A stretch of DNA of 64,000 nucleotides. It comes from Planctomycetota bacterium (lineage in GTDB: Bacteria; Planctomycetota; Phycisphaerae; Phycisphaerales; UBA1924). Made by a program: the position numbers and the translations under genes. The DNA lies in assembly GCA_017303555.1 (NCBI GenBank), contig JAFLCN010000014.1:1-64000 (forward strand). Reading direction: 5' to 3'. The notes beneath the pieces were generated by a model. The model ran no database searches. It was not told the origin of the DNA and saw only the letters and a list, made by a program, of their open reading frames with translations. Positions 32,457 to 41,633 of the stretch are shown piece by piece. Within the stretch, counting starts at the first letter, position 1; the number at the start of each line of letters is the position of its first letter.

Positions 32457-35400
32457 TTATTCGGCGATTCGGGCCTGGATGGCGAGTAATCGGTTGAGCG
32501 CATCGGCATCCGGCGGCGCATAAGGCCTGAACTTCTCGAACGTTCCCGTCTCCTCGCTGTAAAGCAGCGCGCGATTCTGCCCGAGCGACTGCGCGTGGGG
32601 CGAATCGATAAGAGAGCTCGAGTCCGATCCGCTCATTTGGAAGAGCGCCCGCAGGTCGAACTCCTTCACACCCCGACGGTCGATCGCGCGTTCCAGGTTC
32701 GCCACGTTGTCGCACCACGCGATCGTGTGAATCCCAAGCGTCGGCCCTTCACGCAGGATCGACATGAACTGCTTGTCCGGTTTCGTGCCCGCTTCTTCGC
32801 CGCCCCCTCCGAACCCGTAGTCGTCTTCCGCTTTCCGCAAGGACCTGAACCGATGGATCCCGTGCACGACCAGGAAAACTGGCTCGAACTCGCCCTGCTC
32901 GATCGCGCGCCGGCGCTCGAGCTCGGCGTACACCTTCGCAAGTGCCTCGTCCGCGCCGCGTGCCGCCGCGTGACGAACGGTTGGGGCAAGCCGCGTTGCG
33001 GTTTCGAGCAGCGGGGTCGGGCCGTCCCATTCCGGGCTTGGTCCCTCGATGACCGTGATCCGCGGCAATTCGCCCTCGCGGGGCGGGTCGGGCAGACGCG
33101 ACGCCAGGGCGATGATCGCGCCCGTCAGCAGGCCGAACGCGGCGCGTTCGCCCTGTCCCACAATCAAAAGGTTCGCGCCGCTCTGCGGGCGGAACGTCAC
33201 GGAAGTCGGGTCTTTGATCGAGACGGCATCGCCCAGCCAAACCTTTGGCGCGGCGCGCGAGCCCCGGCCTTCGCCGCCGAGCAGGGCGAGCAACGCGCCG
33301 TTGCGTTCCATGTTCGATGGCAGATTGCCCTCGAAGATCAGGGCCGGCGGGGGCTGACGCCGGAGAGTCTTGGCCTTCTCGCGCACCAGTCTCAGTTTCT
33401 CGTCGCGAGCTTCGTCCGGCAGCCAGACGACCTGGAACGGGCTGTTGCCTTCGAGCAAGCCGCTCGCGTCGTTGTAGATCGCTTCACCCGGGCGCGTCAG
33501 AAGGCGTGCCGCGGGATTGTCTTCGCTCAGGATCAGATACGAATCCGACTCGCTGCACTGCAGCGCGATGCGCACCGCCATCTGGCCGATGGTGCTGCGT
33601 GCCAGGCTGTACGCGCCGCCGATGGTCTGGCTTCCGAGCACGACGTGCATGCCGAAGGCGCGGCCCTGACGCACGAGGCGATCGAGCAGCAGCATCGCCT
33701 CCTGCGCCATCTTGTCGTCTTCGACGAAGAACTCCTGGAATTCGTCCACGATGAACAGGATCCGGGGCATCGGGTCGCGGTCCGGATTGTCCTTTGTCGC
33801 GTTGCGATAGCCCGCCAGGTCCTGGACGCCGAGGTCGCGCATGATCGTCCCGCGACGGGTCAGTTCGGCGTCCAGCCGCCGGAGCACGCTGATCCCGAAT
33901 TCACGCTCGCTCTCGACGGCGATGACGCGGGCGTGGGGGAGCTGGTTCGCGGCGTACGTCTTGAACTCGACGCCCTTCTTGAAGTCCACCAGATACAGCT
34001 CGATCTCTTCCGGGCTGTACCACATCGCCAGGCTGGTGATGATGGCGTGGAGCAGCGTGGACTTGCCCGAGCCGGTCCGGCCGGCGATCAGGCCGTGCTG
34101 CGCGGTTCCTTTGCCCAGGACGAGGCTCTGAATCTTCGTCGCCCCCGCGCGCCCGATCGGGGCATCCAGTTCCCTCGCCGAGCTGCGGGTCCATATCTCC
34201 TGCGCCGATGGTGCAACTGTGTCGAACGGAACCTGCACGCGCCCGGAGTCCTTGGCGAGCTCGCCCAGGCGACGGACGAGCGCGTTGAACGCCTGATCGG
34301 GCGGCGCCTGCTCGAGTTCGACGTTCCAGCGGGCGTAGTCCTCATCTTTCACAACGAACTTGTCGCTCTTCCAGTTCAACGTGATCGCGCCGCGTTCGAT
34401 GTCGGACATCGGGAGCCAGGCCGGAGGGCGGGCCCGCGAATCGGCCAGAATGAGCGTGAAGACGCCGCAGCGTGGGCCGCTGGCGACGATGGCCGCCAGG
34501 CGCTTTGCCGCGGCCTCGCTGAAATTCGCGGGCAGATCGGCGATGACGAGGAAGCGGAAAGGTTCTGCGATCTCGCCCGCCTGAACGTTGTATTCCTGGA
34601 TGCTCGCGAACTGGTTGCGCAGGTACTTCTGGATCACCTGCTCCATGTGCTCGGTCAGGTCGGTCAGCTTCTGCTCGAGATGGCGGGGCTCGGTCCAGAT
34701 CCGATCGCCGACGATCAGCGGCTCATAGTCCGCGAGCTGCATGAAGCCGGCGAAGCTCTGGCCGAGGCCCACAGGGTCGAACATTGTGAAGCGAACTTTG
34801 CCGGGTGGCAACTGGCTCAGGAGGCGGAGCATCGTTGCCTGAACCGTACTCAGCGCGCGGGCGCGCGATTCGGGCGTGGTGTGAAGCACCAGAGAGCCGA
34901 CGCCTTGCAGGTCGAGGTTCAGGGGCAGCCGGAGCGAGGTTTCGCCGCGGAGTTTCAGCGCCTCCGACGCCGGCAGGCCGCCGGGCATCTCGGCAAGGTT
35001 GACATCGATCCAGCCGACGCGGATCAGATCGGTCCCGCGTTCAACAGCGGGGCGTTCCTGCAGCGTGGCCCAGTCGGGTTGGTCGGCGGCGCTCTCGGTT
35101 GCAACCTTCCTGGCATCGTCGAGCAGGCGGTTTCCCTCGCTCAGCCAGCGGCCCTGCAGATCGGCCTCACGCTTCTGAGCGTTCTGCCGGGCCTGCTCCA
35201 GGGCCGCGTCGCGGCGGGCGGCGCTGGCGCCGAGTTGCTCATCCCGCGTCGCTTCGCGTTGCGTCTTCTTGGCGCGGAAATCCGCTTCGGCGCGTTCGAG
35301 CTTGCTTGTTCTCCGCTCCTCCGCCTTTCGCACGCGGTAGTCGAGCTCGGTGCGAAGCTTGGGCTCCTTCACGCTGCGCTTCTGTTCGTAGAGCTCGCGC

Positions 35401-36359
35401 GCCTCGAGCAGGCGCGTCTCGGCCGAGCGGTTCTCGCGCTTCTTGATCGCGTGGACCTCTCCGAGCACGCGATCCCGAGCCTGGTCGGCTTCGGACTGCG
35501 CTGTCTCCACTTGAGACCGCGCTTGCGCGAGCGCCGCGACAAACGCCGCGGATGCCGGCGCCACGCGACCCTTGGAAAGCACCCGCACGAGCAGGAGCAG
35601 GATGAACGCGAGGGCTCCGCCCGCGACGACGCCCAACGCGACGTCGCGGGCCGATGGTGGCCACCCTCTCAATCCGGAAGCGCCGGCGCCCAACCCCATC
35701 AGAACGAGCAGGAGCAGCGCGATTCCCTCGCCCCGCAGCAGAAACGGGCTGAGCGCGCGTTCGAGCGCGTGTACGTGCGCCGCGACGTTGACCGCCGCGG
35801 CATCGAGCTCGGCGCTCGTGACCGGGCCGCTGGCGCGTGCCGGCTGAACCGTTGCGGCTGGCAGCTCGCCGCCCTTCTTTGCCAGGAGCGATCTGGCGCG
35901 GTCCGCCGCGAGTTCGAGATCGTCCAGGCGACCCTTGAGGGCCTTGGCCGTGGTTTCATGAGCCAGCTTGGCCTTGCGGAGCGTCGATTCGCCCACGGTT
36001 TCGGAGAGCCAGAGCGCTTCTTCTGCCTGCTGCTCGGCCTTGTGTTCGAGTTCCGAAAGCCCGATCGAGAACTTGGAAAGCTCGCGCTCCCGCAGATCGA
36101 CGGTTTCGGAAACGAGCTGATCGAGCCGCGCTCGGAGCTGATCGAGTCCCGCGGCATGGTTGCGATCCAGTTCCGCCAGATCGCGGTCTGCATCTTCGAT
36201 GATCTTTGCCTGCGAGCGTTTGGCTTCGGATTCGGCCTCGCTGATCGCCTGGCGCAGCCCCGACGCGATCTGCTGTTCGACCTCGGCGCGGTGCGCGACG
36301 AGAGGAACGAGCGAACGGAGCAGGATTCGTTCGGGCTGGAGGCGGGTCGGATCGGTCAT
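32457..36359 (-). CDS. FtsK/SpoIIIE-type ATPase, EssC/EccC-like (type VII secretion)
   Basis: A 1300-residue ATPase. Residues 25-160 and 270-420 are highly charged coiled coils. Two membrane helices lie between them at about 208-230 and 240-262. A degenerate first ATPase module spans about 440-700 (MFDPVGLGQSFAGF, without Walker A). The active module has Walker A GRTGSGKST (760-768), VDFKKGVEFKTYA and Walker B ILFIVDEFQEF (867-877). A third module near 1040-1200 has only degenerate motifs (LLIVGQGERAAF, VFLVVHGIHRF). One active plus degenerate modules and two helices is the layout of type VII motors EssC/EccC rather than of the chromosome translocase FtsK, which has four helices and a gamma domain. 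It is the last gene of a four-gene minus-strand unit headed by a WXG100 protein. Confidence 0.82.
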   Translation of the reverse strand: MTDPTRLQPERILLRSLVPLVAHRAEVEQQIASGLRQAISEAESEAKRSQAKIIEDADRDLAELDRNHAAGLDQLRARLDQLVSETVDLRERELSKFSIGLSELEHKAEQQAEEALWLSETVGESTLRKAKLAHETTAKALKGRLDDLELAADRARSLLAKKGGELPAATVQPARASGPVTSAELDAAAVNVAAHVHALERALSPFLLRGEGIALLLLVLMGLGAGASGLRGWPPSARDVALGVVAGGALAFILLLLVRVLSKGRVAPASAAFVAALAQARSQVETAQSEADQARDRVLGEVHAIKKRENRSAETRLLEARELYEQKRSVKEPKLRTELDYRVRKAEERRTSKLERAEADFRAKKTQREATRDEQLGASAARRDAALEQARQNAQKREADLQGRWLSEGNRLLDDARKVATESAADQPDWATLQERPAVERGTDLIRVGWIDVNLAEMPGGLPASEALKLRGETSLRLPLNLDLQGVGSLVLHTTPESRARALSTVQATMLRLLSQLPPGKVRFTMFDPVGLGQSFAGFMQLADYEPLIVGDRIWTEPRHLEQKLTDLTEHMEQVIQKYLRNQFASIQEYNVQAGEIAEPFRFLVIADLPANFSEAAAKRLAAIVASGPRCGVFTLILADSRARPPAWLPMSDIERGAITLNWKSDKFVVKDEDYARWNVELEQAPPDQAFNALVRRLGELAKDSGRVQVPFDTVAPSAQEIWTRSSARELDAPIGRAGATKIQSLVLGKGTAQHGLIAGRTGSGKSTLLHAIITSLAMWYSPEEIELYLVDFKKGVEFKTYAANQLPHARVIAVESEREFGISVLRRLDAELTRRGTIMRDLGVQDLAGYRNATKDNPDRDPMPRILFIVDEFQEFFVEDDKMAQEAMLLLDRLVRQGRAFGMHVVLGSQTIGGAYSLARSTIGQMAVRIALQCSESDSYLILSEDNPAARLLTRPGEAIYNDASGLLEGNSPFQVVWLPDEARDEKLRLVREKAKTLRRQPPPALIFEGNLPSNMERNGALLALLGGEGRGSRAAPKVWLGDAVSIKDPTSVTFRPQSGANLLIVGQGERAAFGLLTGAIIALASRLPDPPREGELPRITVIEGPSPEWDGPTPLLETATRLAPTVRHAAARGADEALAKVYAELERRRAIEQGEFEPVFLVVHGIHRFRSLRKAEDDYGFGGGGEEAGTKPDKQFMSILREGPTLGIHTIAWCDNVANLERAIDRRGVKEFDLRALFQMSGSDSSSLIDSPHAQSLGQNRALLYSEETGTFEKFRPYAPPDADALNRLLAIQARIAE

Positions 36360-36398
36360 GCGGGGTTCAGTCTATTCGATCAGGGTGCGGCGTTTGGT

Positions 36399-36626
36399 TC
36401 AGTCCTTGCCGTGATCTTCGCACTCGCGACGGACCTGGGTCATGAGCTCGTTGACGTGTTCGAGCGCCTTGAGAGCAGCGACCACCATCGGTTCGAGCGG
36501 GGCGAGAACATCCTTCTCGAAGCGCCGGCTTGCGGAGTCGTCCCAATCCGTGCGGGCACGCTCCCAGCGAAAACGCAGTTCCTTGACGGCATCGGTGAGG
36601 TTGGCTTGTGCGACTTTGGTGGACAC
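36399..36626 (-). CDS. Small WXG100-like helical protein
   Basis: A 75-residue protein made of two predicted helices with a turn at TDWDDSASRRFEKDVLAPL. This places Trp-Asp-Asp where WXG100 proteins have Trp-x-Gly, followed by the spaced Phe. The length, lack of signal peptide and position between a WXG100 gene and an EssC-like ATPase suggest a second secreted substrate or helical partner. The Gly is missing, so family membership is inferred, not shown. Gaps of 39 bp to the ATPase gene and 48 bp to the gene before it indicate one operon. Confidence 0.65.
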   Translation of the reverse strand: MSTKVAQANLTDAVKELRFRWERARTDWDDSASRRFEKDVLAPLEPMVVAALKALEHVNELMTQVRRECEDHGKD

Positions 36627-36674
36627 GTGGGAGTTCTCGGATGTTGGATGTTGGGTGTCGGCAGGGACAACGCG

Positions 36675-37712
36675 TCAGGACGATTCGGAATGCCAGAGCT
36701 CGCGATTTCCTTCATCGAGAATGCTGCGGACCGTCCCGCCGGCGAGGACCGCGAGCGAACCCGGGCCAAGCCGGAGCAGCGAGGCGAGACCCGGGACCAG
36801 CCGGGCGAGCGCACCGATGGTGGTGCAGGCGTAGCCGCCGGGCTGTTCGGGCTTGTCGAGCGGGCCGATGAACCAGCCGCTGTCGGTCCGTCCGTCGGCC
36901 CGTGTTGCGGGCGGTTCGGCGCGGCGAGCGAGAAACACCACATCGCAGGAAACGGCGCGCCAAGCGAGAAAGATCAGGTCGTCCTCGCCCGGCGGAGCGC
37001 CCGCGATTGCGAGCTTTGCGATCGATTCGGCGTCCTGGGGGGCGACGGTTCCGGCTTGCCACGGGGTTTCGAGCGGAGCGGGGCGGAGCTCCGATGCTGC
37101 TTCGGGCGAGAGAATCATCGCGCGCAGGTGGGCGTACTTCTCGACCGTGGATCGAACGACGAAGGCGTCGGGTTGATCGGTCCAGGATTCTCCGAGCGCG
37201 CCGGTATCGAGCGGGGCGAGATCGGGAGACGAGACCTGGAGCGCCAGATATTCCTCGATCGCGACGGCCATTTTTTCGAGGCGGTCGATCGCGCGGGGGA
37301 GCGTGGCCTGCACGTACTCGGAGAGCGGGCGGCAGGTTGATTTGTACATCATCGACTCGCGCTCCCAGCGCGGGGCCCACTTCCGGACGGCGTCCTGCTT
37401 GCGCTGCAGTTCCTCCAGCCGGCGCTTGAGTTTTTCGAGGACCTTGCGCTCTTCAACGACGCTGACAGGTTCGGGCGCACGCATGTACTGCTTGCGGCTG
37501 ATGTCGCTCTTGGCGCGGGTCACGGCGTCCTCCGCGCGTCGGACGGCGTGCTTGTAGTACGCGGGACGCTCCTGCTGCAGCCACTGGCCCATGCGGCCGA
37601 TCTCGGCGTCCACCGAGGCGAACGCGATGTTGGTCTGCTCGATGAACTGCGACAGCGCGGTCTTCAGATCGCGGAGCGCAGCGACGGAACTGATTCGGGC
37701 GGATTCGGACAT
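36675..37712 (-). CDS. Hypothetical protein of the type VII-like locus
   Basis: 345 residues. The first 160 are helical and charged with a coiled-coil stretch (VVEERKVLEKLKRRLEELQR) and a Trp-containing turn (GQWLQQERPAYYKHAVRRAEDAV), reminiscent of long N-terminal WXG/LXG-type helices. The C-terminal half is mixed alpha/beta with DDLIFLAWRAVSCDVVFLARR and LARLVPGLASLLRLGPGSLAVLAGG. No catalytic motif or membrane helix is evident. I do not recognise a family. It lies between the WXG100 gene and the small WXG100-like gene in the same operon; a secreted partner, chaperone or structural component is possible. Confidence 0.65.
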   Translation of the reverse strand: MSESARISSVAALRDLKTALSQFIEQTNIAFASVDAEIGRMGQWLQQERPAYYKHAVRRAEDAVTRAKSDISRKQYMRAPEPVSVVEERKVLEKLKRRLEELQRKQDAVRKWAPRWERESMMYKSTCRPLSEYVQATLPRAIDRLEKMAVAIEEYLALQVSSPDLAPLDTGALGESWTDQPDAFVVRSTVEKYAHLRAMILSPEAASELRPAPLETPWQAGTVAPQDAESIAKLAIAGAPPGEDDLIFLAWRAVSCDVVFLARRAEPPATRADGRTDSGWFIGPLDKPEQPGGYACTTIGALARLVPGLASLLRLGPGSLAVLAGGTVRSILDEGNRELWHSESS

Positions 37713-37825
37713 TTGGAACTCGGAGCGGGAAACCTTGATTTCGGATTGCGGATTTCGGATTGCAGATTTTCAAGAGCCTTCTATCGCCCGGGGACAGTCG
37801 CTCCGAGTTCCGCGCTCCGCGTTCG

Positions 37826-38098
37826 TCATCGCTGGTTCAGATATTCCTCGATCTTCTCGGCTTTGCGCAGAAGGAAGGGCACGTGCTGTTCCGAGAGGTC
37901 GGTGAAGCGATTCAGGGTCTTCATCGTCGCCTCGAACTGCTCGGTGAACTTCACCTGCTCCTGGTCGCGCCAGGTTTGGCCGAGCGTGGACAAGCGTCCT
38001 TGCAGAGCCTGCATCTGCGCGATGAGGTTTGTGTTGAAGCGTTTCAGGTCGAGCGCGAAGCGGCGGAGCTCGGCGGGATCAACAGCGGCCTTGGACAT
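37826..38098 (-). CDS. WXG100 family protein (ESX/type VII secretion target)
   Basis: A 90-residue protein with two helices joined at LGQTWRDQEQVKFTEQF, where Trp-Arg-Asp occupies the WxG turn, as in many WXG100 members outside actinobacteria. The length of about 90-100 residues, no signal peptide and the C-terminal helix ending RKAEKIEEYLNQR are all typical. WXG100 proteins are secreted as helical-hairpin dimers by an EccC/EssC motor, and such a motor is encoded three genes downstream. GGAGGT at 38110-38115 gives a strong start. First gene of the unit. Confidence 0.82.
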   Translation of the reverse strand: MSKAAVDPAELRRFALDLKRFNTNLIAQMQALQGRLSTLGQTWRDQEQVKFTEQFEATMKTLNRFTDLSEQHVPFLLRKAEKIEEYLNQR

Positions 38099-38600
38099 GC
38101 GAAGGACCTCCGGTCGGGAATCGGGGATTCGACCGGGCGGAGTCTATCGGCGGCCCGGCACCGGGTGCGATTCGCACAAAGTGCGCGGGCGTTCGATGGT
38201 TTTCGCAGACTTTGCGCGCTTCGTCCTCCGGGTGTTTCCGGACGAAGCAAAAAAACCGCCGGAGGAGTGACGCAACGGCGGCTTGCACCGTTCGCGCCGA
38301 ACCACCCCCCATGGTGAGACGCACCTTGCGGCCCCGGAGAACGCCGCGAACGACGTCCCGGAGCGGGCAACGTGGCCACTCCCCCGGCGTATTCGTCTCA
38401 GTGGGTCGCGCGCACCGTCAACCCCTTCTGGCCCACCCCGAAAATCCCCACCCCGTGGCACCCCGCACGATCCCCGCCCCGGGCGAGGGGAAACCGTCCG
38501 CGCTGTGGGTTTGACCCGCTGAGAACGAACTGAGCACATCTCTGCCGCCAAATGAACCGGGGAGTGCGCAGGATTCAGTGAGAATTTGTTATGCTGGAGT
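38099..38600. other. Non-coding gap between divergent units
   Basis: About 500 bp of GC-rich sequence between the WXG100 gene (minus) and the ECF sigma gene (plus). It holds a hairpin, CTTCGTCC...GGACGAAG (about 38218-38246), followed by an A-run, and a CCGCC/GGCGG inverted pair. I find no frame with convincing coding character and no clear promoter, although both divergent promoters must lie here. Confidence 0.45.
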
Positions 38601-39266
38601 ATGCGCAAGAACCCGACAACCTCGGGGCCTGCGACGGGGCGGGAGGCGGACTCGGAACCTGGTGGTTCGTCGGGGCCACCGGCCGACCGTTCGTCCGAGC
38701 CGGCCACGGGAACCGTCACGGTGCTCCTTCGGGGGGCGCGGTCGGGCGACAACGCGGCCCGGGAGAAGCTGTTCCGGCTGGTAGCGGAGGAACTGCGGGG
38801 AATCGCACGCGGGATGGTCGGGCCAAACGGCTGGCCGTCGCTCGGGCTCGAGGTCACCTCGCTCGTCAACAGCGCGTGCGTTCGGCTTTTGGGACGCGAG
38901 CAACTGGATGCGGAGGATCGGCGGCATTTCTACTTCCTGTTCGGCCGGGCGATGCACGATGTGCTGGTCGAGACGGTCAAGGCATCGCAGACGCAGAAGC
39001 AGGGGGGCGACCGCAAGCGTGTGGTGCTGATGGATGCCATGGCGGAGGACGGCCCGAGCATCCAAGCCGACCTGCTGGATCTGCGCGGCGCGCTCGAGGA
39101 ATTTCGTGGGGTCGATGCCGAAGCGGCCCAAGTGGTCGAGATGAGGTACTTCGCGCAGCGTTCGATCCGCGAGACCGCGGAGATTCTCGGTCGGTCGGTG
39201 GCCTCGGTGCGCCGAGACTGGGCGTACGCCTCGGCGTGGTTGAACGATCGTCTCTCGGGAGAATGA
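38601..39266 (+). CDS. ECF-type RNA polymerase sigma factor (1)
   Basis: A 221-residue sigma factor of the extracytoplasmic-function type common in planctomycetes. After a disordered Gly/Ser/Pro leader (residues 1-40), region 2 is represented by REKLFRLVAEELRGIARGM...SLVNSACVRLLG and HFYFLFGRAMHDVLVETVKAS. Region 4 has AQVVEMRYFAQRSIRETAEILGRSVASVRRDWAYASAWL, with a helix-turn-helix at ETAEILGRSVASVRRDW. I chose the ATG at 38601 with GGAG 4 nt upstream; a TTG 5 codons earlier is possible. The kinase at 39354 is its likely partner. Confidence 0.88.
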   Translation: MRKNPTTSGPATGREADSEPGGSSGPPADRSSEPATGTVTVLLRGARSGDNAAREKLFRLVAEELRGIARGMVGPNGWPSLGLEVTSLVNSACVRLLGREQLDAEDRRHFYFLFGRAMHDVLVETVKASQTQKQGGDRKRVVLMDAMAEDGPSIQADLLDLRGALEEFRGVDAEAAQVVEMRYFAQRSIRETAEILGRSVASVRRDWAYASAWLNDRLSGE

Positions 39267-39353
39267 ATGAATCTGGCACAAAGCGCGCGCCGGGTTGAGC
39301 ACCGACGGTGCCCGATGACGGCGGAGTGGACACGATGTGGGAGATGACCATCG

Positions 39354-41588
39354 GTGCCGAACTCGTGGGATGAAAAATCTGTTTACCTGACCGCGCTGAC
39401 CCTGCGGGGCGAAGACCGCGAGGCGTTCCTGCTCGGGGCGTGCCCGACGCCGGAAGCCCGGGCGCGGATCGAGCGGCTGCTGAGCCGCGCCAGCGGTGAG
39501 CGGGTCACGCCCAGGCCGGAGATGTCGGGCGAAGCGCCCTTCGGTGGCGTGGCGCCGGGGACGACGCTGGACGAGTTTCGGATTCTGCGCGAGATCGGGC
39601 GGGGCGGGATGGGGACGGTCTATCTGGCGGAAGACCTGTTGCTGCACCGCGAGGTGGCGGTGAAGGTTCTGCCGGAGCACCTTGCCGGTTCCGAGCGGGC
39701 GCTGGCGCGCTTCCGCGATGAGGCGCGGAATGCCGCGGGTTTGAGGCACGCCTCGATCGTTCCGGTCTACAAGCTGGGAACAGATCGCGGGCTGCACTAC
39801 ATCGTCAGCGAGTACATCGACGGAACAACGCTCGGCCAGATGCTCGAAGCGGAGAGGCAGGCGAGGAAGCAGGCTTCGGCAACGGGGTCGGCGCAGAAGT
39901 GGACGAGGCAGGCGGCGCAGATCGCTGCCGCCATCGCGGACGCGCTGGATTGCTCGCACCGGGAAGGGATCCTGCACCGGGATGTGAAGCCCTCGAACAT
40001 CCTGATCGACCGGGCGGGCGCCGCGAGGCTGACGGATTTCGGGATCGCCAAGCGGCTTGCGCCGGGCGAGGACATGCTGCACACGCAGGCGATCGGGACG
40101 TGCCACTACATGAGCCCGGAGCAGGCCTCGGTGGAGGATGCGCGGATCGATCAGAGGAGCGACGTGTTCTCGCTGGGCGCGGTGCTGTACGAGATGCTGA
40201 CGCTCAAGCGCGCGTTCGACGGCGCCGATGCGAACCAGGTTCTCAAGGCCGTGATGTCGGACGATCCGCCACGCGCGCGGTCGATCGACCGGACAATCCC
40301 GCGCGACCTCGAGACGATTTGCCACAAGGCGCTCGAGAAGTCGCCGGCGCGCCGATACCAGTCGGCGGCGCACATGGGGGCGGACTTGCGGGCGTTCCTG
40401 GCGGGGCTTCCGATCCTGGCGCGTCCGCCGGGCATCGTCCGGCGTGCATCGATCTTCGCGTCGCGCCATCGCGTGCCGCTTGCGGCGGGGATGTTTGTTG
40501 CGCTCGGATTGGCGTTGCTGCTCACTTGGAACCGGATGGCCGCGTCGCGCGATGCCGGGATGGCGTGGGTGTCGATCGAGTCGGGGGCGGCTCCGCTGCG
40601 GGTGCTGATTCAGCGGTATGACCAGGCCACGCTGGAGCTTGGCACGGCGACGCGGGACGCGGGCTCGACGCCGATACGGGAGATGAAGCTGAGCCCGGGG
40701 CAGTACAGGATCACGCTGGTAACGGCGGACGGCGGGAGCTTTGCGGAGTTCAACGCGGTGCTGCTCTGGCCCGGGGCGGCGAACGCGCTCAACCTGAGCA
40801 TTGATTCGGGCGCGCCCGCGCCGGTCGGCGCCACGCCGAAGCCGGGGCGAAACCTCAGCGCGCGACTGCTGCCGACGCAGCAGGTGGTTGAGTCGATGGT
40901 GGCGGTGGACGCGGGCTCGTACCAGTTCGGCTGGTCGAAGTTTCCCGATCCGGTTGCGATGGCACGGAGCGTCACGCTGCCGAAGTTTTTCATCGATCGG
41001 ACCAAAGTGTCGAACCGCGAGTACGCGCACTTCCTGCAGGCGACCGGGCGGACGCCACCGCCGTATTGGAAGGAACTTGAGGGCAAACCCGGGGTCGCGG
41101 ACTTTCCGGCGGCGAACGTCACGCTGGAAGATGCGGAGGCGTACGCGCGCTGGAGCGGCAAGCGGCTGCCGACGATGTTCGAGTGGCAGGCCGCGATGCG
41201 GGGCCCCGGGGGCTGGCGCTATCCGACGGGCGAGAAGCTCGATCCGTCGCTGGAGTTGCTCGAGCCCTCGCAGGAAGTGCTGCTGGCGGAGCAATCGTGG
41301 GATCCGGAAGTTCTGTTCCGGATCTACGCCGGCAACTGCGCGGGTGTGCAATCGCCGGATCCATTCGCGACGCCGTCGGGCATCCTGCACTGTTTCGGGG
41401 GCGTGCGTGAGCTTTCGGGGAGCATCGCGTTTCCGAGGCAGGATGTTGTGATGCTGGGCAGGGCGTGGTCGGAATCGCTGCGCTACGCCGACCTGACGAG
41501 GACGCGAACGACGCCGTACACGGGGGCGTCGCTGAAGAGTGGTTTTCGATGTGCAAAGAGTTCGGCGCCGCCCGTCGCGACGCCGTGA
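39354..41588 (+). CDS. Ser/Thr protein kinase with C-terminal formylglycine-generating-enzyme-like domain
   Basis: A 744-residue protein. Kinase domain at 75-345: glycine loop GRGGMG (82-87), Lys104, HRDVKPSN with Asp210, DFG at 228-230 and the APE-equivalent MSPEQ. One membrane helix follows at about 374-391. The C-terminal part (about 512-735) has SYQFGWSKFPDPVAM, FFIDRTKVSNREYAHFLQATG, WSGKRLPTMFEWQAAMRGPGG and FRCA, the fold shared by FGE/SUMF1 and EgtB-type domains. Its catalytic cysteines are not visible, so it may serve as a sensor or binding domain outside the membrane. GTG start; GGGAG lies 11 nt upstream. It follows the ECF gene by 87 bp, the standard planctomycete sigma-kinase pairing. 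Confidence 0.86.
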   Translation: MPNSWDEKSVYLTALTLRGEDREAFLLGACPTPEARARIERLLSRASGERVTPRPEMSGEAPFGGVAPGTTLDEFRILREIGRGGMGTVYLAEDLLLHREVAVKVLPEHLAGSERALARFRDEARNAAGLRHASIVPVYKLGTDRGLHYIVSEYIDGTTLGQMLEAERQARKQASATGSAQKWTRQAAQIAAAIADALDCSHREGILHRDVKPSNILIDRAGAARLTDFGIAKRLAPGEDMLHTQAIGTCHYMSPEQASVEDARIDQRSDVFSLGAVLYEMLTLKRAFDGADANQVLKAVMSDDPPRARSIDRTIPRDLETICHKALEKSPARRYQSAAHMGADLRAFLAGLPILARPPGIVRRASIFASRHRVPLAAGMFVALGLALLLTWNRMAASRDAGMAWVSIESGAAPLRVLIQRYDQATLELGTATRDAGSTPIREMKLSPGQYRITLVTADGGSFAEFNAVLLWPGAANALNLSIDSGAPAPVGATPKPGRNLSARLLPTQQVVESMVAVDAGSYQFGWSKFPDPVAMARSVTLPKFFIDRTKVSNREYAHFLQATGRTPPPYWKELEGKPGVADFPAANVTLEDAEAYARWSGKRLPTMFEWQAAMRGPGGWRYPTGEKLDPSLELLEPSQEVLLAEQSWDPEVLFRIYAGNCAGVQSPDPFATPSGILHCFGGVRELSGSIAFPRQDVVMLGRAWSESLRYADLTRTRTTPYTGASLKSGFRCAKSSAPPVATP

Positions 41589-41633
41589 GTGTGTGAGTGG
41601 TTCGGTGGGTTCGAATATTTTGGGAGCTGGGTG

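Noticed and set aside
32595..37340. A very long open frame on the plus strand (about 1580 codons) opposite the EssC-like ATPase locus.
   Set aside because: It is antisense to genes with recognisable motifs, has a low-complexity Arg/Gln/Val composition with no domain, and results from high GC codon bias.
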